A DNA stretch of 5,434 bases, from positions 1-5,434 of the forward strand of contig CALEYM010000154.1 of NCBI GenBank assembly GCA_937926185.1, given 5' to 3'. Numbering within the stretch: the stretch's first letter is position 1; each line of letters opens with the position of its first letter. The stretch comes from an uncultured Bacteroidota bacterium. Its GTDB lineage: Bacteria > Bacteroidota > Bacteroidia > Chitinophagales > Saprospiraceae. The notes beneath the pieces were generated by a model that saw only the letters and a program-made list of their open reading frames with translations, had not been told where the DNA came from and did not search any database. Below, piece after piece: positions 1 through 5,434 of the stretch. The position numbers and the translations under genes are program-made.

Positions 1-3000
1 TGTTCAACAGGCGTGTGGCATAATCCAATGCCGTCATATTCCACTGCAGGGTAGAATCCCACAACTCCAGATTGGAAAAATATTCGCGTTTTTGTTCGGC
101 CAGGTAATATTGGGCTACTTCGGTATCCAATTGCCGGTTGGCAACCAGCCGCGCCTGGTATAATCTTTTTGAGAATGCCGTCAGGCGGTCCCGTTGAGCG
201 GGAAGGCGGCGCGCCATCCGATGAATGTGCAGCAGGGTTTCACCGAGGGTTTCCTCGTTGTAAAGATCGCCATAGTTGAGCAGCGCCTCTACATCATCTC
301 CTTTCAGCAGGGCGGCATGACCGAAATACAGGTCGTTGATCCCTTGGGTGCTGGCCCCGCGCGCCGCTTCGAAGGCTTGTTCGGCTGTCGCCGCATCGCC
401 TTCCAGCAGTTGGGCCAGGCCAATTTGAGTGTACAATTTTGCGTGCAGTTCATTGCGATACCAGTTGTACCGCGATGAATCGGCTCCGATCAGTTGCAAC
501 AACCGGTCAGCCACCTGTAATCCCAGTTTAAGGGCGGGCAGCGCATCGGCCGATTTATCGGCCTCGAGCAGTGCGCTGCCATAGTACAGGTAATAGTCCG
601 ACAGCCTGGCCAGCCGGATGATTTCCCTGGCGGACGATTCAAAGGGGGCGGGCACGTTCAGGCCGTCAATGGCTTTCTTATACAGGTTTAAAGACCGGGT
701 ATTTCCTTGTTCGAAGACTGCCCATCCGAGATGGGCCTGTTGGAGCGCCAGTGTAACTTTTTCCAGTTCCCGCCGGTAGACCGACTTGTTTTGGCGTTGC
801 AACAGGCGCACATTGTCCATTGCTTTTTCCAGTAGTTGCACTTTTTCAGGATTGTTTTTGATCCAGACAGATTTGTTCAAATGCCTGAAATTATCCCACT
901 GCAGGCGGGTTGTCGGGTCGAGTTCGCTTAGTGCTGTTTCGGCAGGGGTGCTTTCGCACAGGGTGTGGTAAGATGGAAAGAAGCCGAATAAATCGCATAT
1001 ACATTCCAACTGGTTGGGCTTGAGCAGGTCGTATTCCAGCAACTGGCGCAGCCGGGTATGCAGGCTGTCGAGCGCGCTTTGTGGCATTACCCCGTTATTG
1101 CCGCCCTGTTCGGCGGCGCGTAAAGCCCAATCGGCATAATGGCGGGCAGCCGTGCGCTGATCATTCCGGAGCAGCGCCGAATTGGCCGCGGCCAGGGTGG
1201 CGGAAAGCGGGCTTTCGAAATCGCGCAACATGGTATTAGCCACCTGCTCGGCCGCCCCGGTCTGTCCGCGAAGGAGCAGTTTCCAGTGATAGTCTTCGTA
1301 CATTTCCAGCAGAATAGGCCGCAACACGTTTTGAGCGCCGGCATCCAGTTGGCCGAACAATACCAGGGCCCGGTTGCAATAGTTGCTTACCCGCTGGATA
1401 TTATTGCTGTAAATGGCCGATTCGCGGTAATAATCGAAAAAGGAACGGATCAGTGGCAAGTCGCCTGAATTGGCCAGGCGGGTAAAATTGTTGGGATAGT
1501 CAAGCGCCTGCTCCAGGTTGTACTCCCGGATTTGGTTGGGCAGAAAAGAAATCAGTTTTCGGTAATCGGTTTGGACGCCGGCTCTCACGAGGGAGAGTGC
1601 CACGTCCCGCGTGAGCAAAACATAGCCAAACAACAACATTTGAAGGCGGCGCCCGCCGTCGGTAAACCGCAGGCGGATCACCGGCGGGAAATCTTCGTTT
1701 TCGCGGATGGGGGGTTTGGCCCATTTGAACCGCGCCTGCCCGGCGCCAATATCCCAAAACACGACGGAGCCGTCGTCGTAGCCCGCCGCGAGCACGCTGC
1801 CTTCCGGGTGAAAAGCCAGGGCGGTAACCATCCGCAGACCGTATTGGCGGATGCGGACGGTTTCATTCAGCAGGTCGTTGCGATGAAAAATCCGGATATC
1901 AAGCCCGTCGGTGAAGGCCATCAAACCGCCCGCAGCAGAAAAGGCTACTTCCAGCGTGGCGTAATCGTGCAGGCGAACAGTTTGAAATTTTGCCTCCGGG
2001 TCGTGCGCCGGATTCCATATCTTGATGACGGTTTGTTCATTGCCGAAATCTTCTGCCTCTACCTGCTGCACCACCATGACTTCATCGGTCTGCGGCACAA
2101 AATACAATTGGTGGATAGCGCCGCCAAAAGCCCGGGCAGCCAGCGGGCGACCATCGTGGAGCGACCACACCGCGATGGAATCAGTACCGGCAAGGCAGGC
2201 AATTTTGCTTTCAGCCGTGTTAAAAGCCGCGGCCACTTCTCCGTTATAGCCCGGCGGTGAAGGTATCTGATGCCGGGGCTGGCCCAGGCGATCGGTCAGC
2301 GCCAGCGAGTCGAACCCGGTGCGGTAAGCCAGCCAGTTCTGGCCGGCGACCAATCCCGGATCAGCGTCGGCGGGCGCGGGCGCTACCCGCTGTATCTGTC
2401 GCGGATCATCGGCTGACATCAGCATCAGGGAGTCGCTGCGCCAGGCAAATAATTTCGTCCCGTCGGCGTTCAGGGCAAAAAACGCATTTCGCCCCAGCGG
2501 TTTAATGCGCTGGTTGGTTCCCTCGTCCAAGGCCCACACTTCGAGTCGTCCGCCGCCGGTCGTTGTAGCGAATTGCCGGTTATCCGGCGAAAAAACCCCT
2601 GTTTTCAGGTGCATGTCGGGGTGGCTTGCGGGAATAAGCGCGGCGTATCGGAGCGCGCCGCCTTCGGTATCGTATACATAGAGCCGGCTGTCTTTATCGC
2701 TGGCCGTTCCGATAAAATATGTTGCTGCCAGCCGGGCATCCTGGCTGACAGCGACCGGGAATCCGGCGAGCACGGCGTACGGTTCAAGCGTTTCGTACCC
2801 CGCCGCGGTCGGCAATTTGAAATAATGCGCCGCGGAGTCGTTAAAAAAAACGGCGCCGCCGGCGGCAGGTTTCAGTAACAAATAAGGCAAATCGCCGGTA
2901 TAATAATTTCTTACCGGTTTGGCGATCAGTAATACCTGTTCCCGTTGCCAGCTGCCGCGTTCGGCGCCCGGAGCGAACACAACGATGCTGTCGCGGTAGC

Positions 3001-4312
3001 CCGCCCACAAGCGGCCTTTTGCGCTTGCCAGTCGCAGTAGTACGCCTTCGCCCAACTGCAAGCCGGTCGGTTGGGGTGTGGCGCGGCTTCCTCCTTTGCG
3101 TTGTGCAAATATATCGCGCAGGGGTAGGGCGTAAATTTGCATTTCGGTGGGGTTCAGGTAATAAAAGGTGTATCCTTTTTCGTCAAAACAATATTGTGAA
3201 ACGTTTTGCACCGGAAGCCGAAACGTCTCGCGCGGGTTACGCCAGAACAGGTAAACGTTTTTGGAAAGAAAAAGCAGGGTGCGGTTATCCGGTACCGCGT
3301 CGCAATACAGCAAAGTAGTGTCTTCCATGCCCAAGGGTTCTTCCGGCACGAAGGTTTCGGCGTCCCATTGGAACAACAGGTGCCGTGACCGGGCAAATGC
3401 GCAGATTTTCCGGTTGCCGGAAACGCCCAGGTAATGCACCTGCAACTCGCGATCCAGGTTGTCGCCCAACTGGTAGCAGAAAGGGATGCTTAACTTATCA
3501 TCGGCCATGCCGGAGTGAACGGAGGGGGTGTAATACAAGGCGTCGAACATGGCCTGTCTGCAGGCGTCGTTATCCTCCGGTGCAATATATTCATTGGCAA
3601 AATCGGCCAGCCGGTATGCCAGCGAACGGTCGAATGCGCGCAGGAGTTGGGAAGCGTCATTGGCCCGGTTTGCGGCCAGGGCGTGCCTGGCCTGACGCAC
3701 GGCTTCCTGCTCTTTGCGCCGCAGTTCATTTTGGGAGGCGGTTTTGCAGGCTTCTATGCGCAAATTGGCAGCTTGCCGGTCGGCCTGGTCGGCATCCGCG
3801 CAGTTTTTGGCAGCCCGGTACAAGGCCGCGGCGTCGTCCCAGTGTCCGCCGCGAAACGCCCTTTCCGCTTCTTTACAAGTGATGTCAAAACATTCCGGTT
3901 TGTCGTACGTCAGAAACTCCCGGCTGGGCAGGAACCGCCGGCGCGCTTCGCTGCCCACCGTTCCGGCCACGGGGGCCAGGTCAGGTGTGGTACTGACAGG
4001 GGAAACTTCTTTTTGCGCTGCTCCCGTCTTGTTCTTTTGATTTTCACAAGCGGCGATCAGCTGGTTCAGTTCTTCCATGCGCCCCGGAATTTTAATGGTC
4101 TCCGGACAACTTTTGGCGTCGCGAAACCAGCGGAGCGCCAGGCGGCAATCGCCGCGTTTTTGCGCGGCAATCCCTTCATCCACGTGATGCTGGTAACAAT
4201 CCAGGGGCATTTGTTGCACCGGCGCCTGCTGGAGGTAGTACGGATCTTTCTGATCCTGGGCACTCAGGCTGAATGCAAAAAATACGGACAAAAAAAGTGC
4301 TGGGATGCGCAT
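1..4312 (-). CDS. Secreted TPR / WD40-like beta-propeller protein, C-terminus beyond window
   Basis: The frame starts at ATG 4312-4310 and stays open for 1437 codons to the left edge, with no in-frame stop on checking each triplet. Residues 1-18 form a signal peptide (Arg2, hydrophobic core, SLSA|Q), which supports this start. Residues 39-89 and 141-189 are two TPR-like helical units with matching cysteines. Residues 196-261 are a charged helical linker. Residues about 262-900 hold roughly 14 beta-propeller blades. The clearest is 829-855 (VTALAFHPEG to FWDI), and other W-type blade ends are W316, W593, W716 and W766. Residues about 901-1437 are helical, with TPR-like repeats from about 1186 onward. 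TPRs and WD40 propellers bind proteins, so an exported scaffold or binding role is inferred. No catalytic motif is visible, and the unseen C-terminus could hold an effector or sorting domain. Coding and length are very secure, function is not. Confidence 0.93.
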   Translation of the reverse strand, partial: MRIPALFLSVFFAFSLSAQDQKDPYYLQQAPVQQMPLDCYQHHVDEGIAAQKRGDCRLALRWFRDAKSCPETIKIPGRMEELNQLIAACENQKNKTGAAQKEVSPVSTTPDLAPVAGTVGSEARRRFLPSREFLTYDKPECFDITCKEAERAFRGGHWDDAAALYRAAKNCADADQADRQAANLRIEACKTASQNELRRKEQEAVRQARHALAANRANDASQLLRAFDRSLAYRLADFANEYIAPEDNDACRQAMFDALYYTPSVHSGMADDKLSIPFCYQLGDNLDRELQVHYLGVSGNRKICAFARSRHLLFQWDAETFVPEEPLGMEDTTLLYCDAVPDNRTLLFLSKNVYLFWRNPRETFRLPVQNVSQYCFDEKGYTFYYLNPTEMQIYALPLRDIFAQRKGGSRATPQPTGLQLGEGVLLRLASAKGRLWAGYRDSIVVFAPGAERGSWQREQVLLIAKPVRNYYTGDLPYLLLKPAAGGAVFFNDSAAHYFKLPTAAGYETLEPYAVLAGFPVAVSQDARLAATYFIGTASDKDSRLYVYDTEGGALRYAALIPASHPDMHLKTGVFSPDNRQFATTTGGGRLEVWALDEGTNQRIKPLGRNAFFALNADGTKLFAWRSDSLMLMSADDPRQIQRVAPAPADADPGLVAGQNWLAYRTGFDSLALTDRLGQPRHQIPSPPGYNGEVAAAFNTAESKIACLAGTDSIAVWSLHDGRPLAARAFGGAIHQLYFVPQTDEVMVVQQVEAEDFGNEQTVIKIWNPAHDPEAKFQTVRLHDYATLEVAFSAAGGLMAFTDGLDIRIFHRNDLLNETVRIRQYGLRMVTALAFHPEGSVLAAGYDDGSVVFWDIGAGQARFKWAKPPIRENEDFPPVIRLRFTDGGRRLQMLLFGYVLLTRDVALSLVRAGVQTDYRKLISFLPNQIREYNLEQALDYPNNFTRLANSGDLPLIRSFFDYYRESAIYSNNIQRVSNYCNRALVLFGQLDAGAQNVLRPILLEMYEDYHWKLLLRGQTGAAEQVANTMLRDFESPLSATLAAANSALLRNDQRTAARHYADWALRAAEQGGNNGVMPQSALDSLHTRLRQLLEYDLLKPNQLECICDLFGFFPSYHTLCESTPAETALSELDPTTRLQWDNFRHLNKSVWIKNNPEKVQLLEKAMDNVRLLQRQNKSVYRRELEKVTLALQQAHLGWAVFEQGNTRSLNLYKKAIDGLNVPAPFESSAREIIRLARLSDYYLYYGSALLEADKSADALPALKLGLQVADRLLQLIGADSSRYNWYRNELHAKLYTQIGLAQLLEGDAATAEQAFEAARGASTQGINDLYFGHAALLKGDDVEALLNYGDLYNEETLGETLLHIHRMARRLPAQRDRLTAFSKRLYQARLVANRQLDTEVAQYYLAEQKREYFSNLELWDSTLQWNMTALDYATRLLN
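2..1612 (-). other. C-terminal alpha-helical / TPR-like region (residues ~901-1437)
   Basis: After the propeller the protein is rich in Leu, Ala, Glu and Arg and reads as helical. Residues about 920-990 (from LISFLPNQIREYNLEQAL) form a helical block that I cannot assign to a named family. From about residue 1186 at least four helix pairs resemble TPRs: one around W1197 (GWAVFEQGN, then LYKKAI), one with YYGSALLEADKSADAL, one from A1291 (IGLAQLLEGDAATAEQAF), and one with FGHAALLKGDDVEALLNY. Each has the small-residue and Gly-Asp/Asn turn pattern typical of TPRs. The region continues off the left edge, so its full repeat number and any terminal domain are unknown. Confidence 0.65.
1613..3529 (-). 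other. WD40-like beta-propeller region, about 14 blades (residues ~262-900)
   Basis: Reading the protein in steps of about 45 residues gives a recurring pattern: a hydrophobic strand, a turn such as FSPDNRQ, FHPEGSV or LNADGTK, a second strand, then an ending like LEVW, IAVW, IKIW or VVFW. I count about 14 such blades in about 640 residues, which would fit two seven-bladed propellers. Only a few are close to the WD40 consensus. The best is at residues 829-855 with the VFWDI ending, and W593, W716 and W766 mark three others. The first blades are strongly divergent. Blade boundaries and the exact number are estimates by eye. Confidence 0.75.
4259..4312 (-). other. Signal peptide of the TPR/WD40 protein (residues 1-18)
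   Basis: The first 18 residues, MRIPALFLSVFFAFSLSA, have one positive charge, an uninterrupted hydrophobic stretch (Ala5 to Leu16) and a small residue (Ala18) before Gln19. The following residues are polar (QDQKDP). This is the usual form of a Sec signal in Bacteroidota, with probable cleavage between Ala18 and Gln19. There is no lipobox cysteine at +1, so the mature protein is probably not a lipoprotein. It would be released to the periplasm, or exported further if the missing C-terminus carries a sorting domain. Confidence 0.85.
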
Positions 4313-4330
4313 AAAATTTAAGGTTTAACG
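4313..4330 (-). promoter_or_regulatory. Start region of the large gene without a Shine-Dalgarno sequence
   Basis: Directly upstream of ATG 4312-4310 the minus strand reads CCGTTAAACCTTAAATTTT. It contains no GGAGG-like element, and the last nine bases are only A and T. A/T-rich leaders without Shine-Dalgarno sequences are common in Bacteroidota, so the start is plausible, and the signal peptide supports it. All but the last four bases lie in the inverted-repeat stem, so in the mRNA the start region could be held in structure. I found no convincing promoter with the Bacteroidota -7/-33 elements in the gap. Confidence 0.5.
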
Positions 4331-4377
4331 GGTTGCGGGTTGACGGGTTAACGGGTTGCGGGTTGCGGGTTAACGGG
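4325..4377 (+). repeat. Short-unit G-rich tandem array, left arm (seven units, G-quadruplex-type motif)
   Basis: Seven back-to-back units occur here: TTAACGGG, TTGCGGG, TTGACGGG, TTAACGGG, TTGCGGG, TTGCGGG, TTAACGGG. On the plus strand this gives seven GGG runs separated by 4 or 5 bases, which satisfies the usual pattern for G-quadruplex potential (four or more G3 runs with loops of 1-7). The 7- and 8-base units differ in the middle (GC, GAC or AAC), while the TT start and GGG end are constant. Folding itself is a prediction. Confidence 0.85.
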
Positions 4378-4426
4378 TTTTGTAATGCTTGGCGCCTGTG
4401 AGATGAAAAGACCGAGCACTACAAAA

Positions 4427-4476
4427 CCCGTTAACCCGTTAACCCGCAACCCGTTAACCCGTCAACCCGTTAACCC
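4427..4476 (-). repeat. Short-unit G-rich tandem array, right arm (minus strand)
   Basis: Read on the minus strand, this arm has an initial GGG followed by TTAACGGG, TTGACGGG, TTAACGGG, TTGCGGG, TTAACGGG, TTAACGGG. This gives seven GGG runs with 4-5 base loops. It is the coding-strand copy just after the gpsA stop codon, so a gpsA transcript would carry this G-rich form first and the C-rich partner second. In RNA the choice would be between a local G-quadruplex and the long hairpin with the other arm. Confidence 0.85.
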
Positions 4477-5434
4477 TTAAAAAAAATCAACATCTACCGC
4501 GTACGGATATGTCATCAGGTATTCCAGGGCCTTCTCTACCGCCAGGTCTTCGAATACCACGGCGTGCAAAGTAGTGGTGATGGGGACGTGTAATTTGTAT
4601 TGCCGGGCCAGCTGGCGGGCGATCCGCAGGGTGCGGACGCCTTCGGCCAATTCGGGCATCGTTTCTCGGATTTGCCGCGCGGTTTCACCTTTCGCCAGGC
4701 GGGTGCCGAAGGTATAATTCCGGCTATTGATACTGGTGGCGGTGGCCACCAGGTCGCCGATACCCGCAACACCGATAAAGGCCTGACTGGATGCGCCGAG
4801 CGATTTTCCGAAATACACCATCTCGGCCAATCCCCGCGCGATGAGCAGGCCCTGGATGTTTCGGCCCAATCCAAGGCCGCCCAAAACGCCGGAACCCAGC
4901 GCAATGATATTCTTCAGCGCGCCAGCCAGTTCGGCGCCGAGAATGTCGTACGACCCGAACACCCGGAAATGACGGCTGTTCAGCGCCGCTTGTCCGGCCT
5001 GGATCACCTCCCTGAAACGGCTTCCCACCAGGGTTGCCGCCGGCTGGCCGGCCATGATCTCCGCGGCGAGGTTTGGCCCCGAAAGACTCCCGACCCGTAC
5101 CACGCTGCTTTCTTCCCGCACCACTTCGCTCATGGTACGCACCTGGTTTCTGGTCACAATCACGCCGTGCGCGTTCAGGTCGTCTTCTTCCATGTCCTTC
5201 AGATCAAATCCTTTGGTTCCGTGGATGATGATGTGGTGCGGGCGTAAATACGGCGCCAGCGCCTGCATCATACGGCGAAAACTGGTGGAAGGCACGATGG
5301 GAAAAATCAACGTGCACTGGCGCGCCAGTTCGGCCAGGTCGTTGGTGGCCGTTATCCGGCGCGACAAATCTACCCCGAGGTGGAAATGCGTTCGGTTGAT
5401 CTCTTCAACGGTTTCCTGTTTCCGGCTGAACAGC
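4477..5434 (-). CDS. gpsA: Glycerol-3-phosphate dehydrogenase [NAD(P)+], N-terminus beyond window
   Basis: This cytoplasmic enzyme interconverts dihydroxyacetone phosphate and sn-glycerol 3-phosphate with NAD(P)H, supplying the backbone for phospholipids. The frame is open to the right edge, giving 318 residues in the window and ending VDVDFF at TAA 4479-4477. The TTG at 5367 is internal, because upstream codons read LFSRKQETVEEINRTH, matching the family segment after the first Rossmann strand. About 30 residues with the GxGxxG loop are therefore missing. Family motifs seen in order are VPSTSF, HGTKGFD (Lys at 5212-5214), SGPNLAAE, GALKN (Lys at 4912-4914, matching a conserved active-site Lys), GLGLGRN, RGLAEM, GIGDLVATATS (Asp at 4753-4755), SRNYTFG and ELAEGVRT. 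The stretch between KGF and SGPN is longer than in E. coli GpsA, and SGPNLA replaces the more usual SGP(S/T)FA. I associate both with Bacteroidota. No frameshift is seen. Confidence 0.96.
   Translation of the reverse strand, partial: LFSRKQETVEEINRTHFHLGVDLSRRITATNDLAELARQCTLIFPIVPSTSFRRMMQALAPYLRPHHIIIHGTKGFDLKDMEEDDLNAHGVIVTRNQVRTMSEVVREESSVVRVGSLSGPNLAAEIMAGQPAATLVGSRFREVIQAGQAALNSRHFRVFGSYDILGAELAGALKNIIALGSGVLGGLGLGRNIQGLLIARGLAEMVYFGKSLGASSQAFIGVAGIGDLVATATSINSRNYTFGTRLAKGETARQIRETMPELAEGVRTLRIARQLARQYKLHVPITTTLHAVVFEDLAVEKALEYLMTYPYAVDVDFF

Larger units (their letters stand above)
4317..4481. repeat. Large imperfect inverted repeat filling the intergenic gap
   Basis: The arm at 4317-4392 pairs with the arm at 4412-4481 around a 19-base loop (4393-4411). 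From the loop outward, TGCTTGG/CCGAGCA pairs with one G-T wobble. TTTTGTA/TACAAAA is exact. The unit series follows, and the outer ends TTTAAGG/CCTTAAA are exact. Reading 5'-3', the left arm's units are A-G-D-A-G-G-A, where A is TTAACGGG, G is TTGCGGG and D is TTGACGGG. The reverse complement of the right arm reads A-D-A-G-A-A. The arms therefore differ by one extra 7-base unit on the left and one G-for-A unit exchange. The gpsA stop (4477-4479) lies in the right arm, and the large gene's start is four bases past the left arm. It could form a cruciform in DNA or a long hairpin in RNA. Only a short U-tract follows it toward the large gene, so it is not a classic intrinsic terminator. Confidence 0.93.

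Noticed and set aside
1532..2260. Plus-strand frame of 242 codons
   Set aside because: It lies entirely antisense to the large minus-strand gene, and its protein has no recognisable domain. The opposing frame has propeller motifs. It is open because of the GC-rich codon use of the real gene.
3515..4321. Plus-strand frame of 268 codons
   Set aside because: It is antisense to the signal peptide, TPR units and linker of the large gene, and it runs into the inverted repeat. Its sequence is low-confidence and has no family features.
4325..4377. Telomere-like repeat from a eukaryote or linear replicon
   Set aside because: The units contain GGGTTA-like pieces but are variable, internal, short in number and placed between two bacterial genes.
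4325..4476. CRISPR array
   Set aside because: The units are 7-8 bases with no spacers and are arranged as an inverted pair, unlike 25-40 base direct repeats separated by unique spacers.
4317..4481. Insertion sequence or MITE with terminal inverted repeats
   Set aside because: The arms nearly meet, with a 19-base loop and no body. No flanking target duplication is visible, and there is no transposase in the window. A non-autonomous palindromic repeat remains possible but is not shown.
4317..4481. Classic rho-independent terminator of gpsA
   Set aside because: The stem is far longer than usual and overlaps the stop codon. Only a short, interrupted U-tract follows it just before the next start codon. 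A termination role is possible but not supported as a standard terminator.
4600..5247. Plus-strand frame of 215 codons
   Set aside because: It is antisense to gpsA, whose frame carries the full set of family motifs. The plus-strand product matches nothing I recognise.
4477..5367. gpsA starting at the TTG at 5367
   Set aside because: Codons upstream of it remain in frame and match conserved GpsA sequence (SRKQETVEEIN), so the gene continues past the right edge and this TTG is internal.

Overview
The window looks like a piece of a Bacteroidota chromosome, most likely from the Saprospiraceae/Lewinella side of the phylum. This is an inference from three things: the style of the glycerol-3-phosphate dehydrogenase, a secreted TPR/beta-propeller protein of a kind I associate with that group, and a start codon with an A/T-rich leader and no Shine-Dalgarno sequence. 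No rRNA or other taxonomic marker is present.

Both real genes lie on the minus strand and both run off the window. At the right, positions 5434 to 4477 encode all but roughly the first 30 residues of GpsA, the NAD(P)+-dependent glycerol-3-phosphate dehydrogenase that supplies sn-glycerol 3-phosphate for phospholipid synthesis. Its nucleotide-binding N-terminus lies beyond the right edge. At the left, one uninterrupted reading frame of 1437 codons starts at 4312 and is still open at position 1. I checked every in-frame triplet and found no stop. It encodes a signal peptide, two cysteine-marked TPR-like helical units, a helical linker resembling the one found before WD40 domains in STAND/caspase-type bacterial proteins, about 14 propeller blades (possibly two seven-bladed beta-propellers), and a long C-terminal helical/TPR region cut by the window edge. 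It is probably an exported scaffold or binding protein. Its biological role is unknown to me.

The 164-bp gap between the genes is almost entirely one large imperfect inverted repeat (4317-4481). Its arms are built from 7- and 8-base units, TTAACGGG, TTGACGGG and TTGCGGG. Each arm carries seven GGG runs at 4-5 base spacing, so one arm on each strand has the form of a G-quadruplex motif. The gpsA stop codon lies inside one arm, and the next gene's start codon lies four bases beyond the other. The repeat could therefore separate the two transcripts or control translation of the large gene, or it could be a dispersed repeat that landed in the gap.

I see no metabolic or operon logic linking the two genes beyond shared orientation. 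No RNA genes, insertion sequences, CRISPR arrays or phage genes were recognised.
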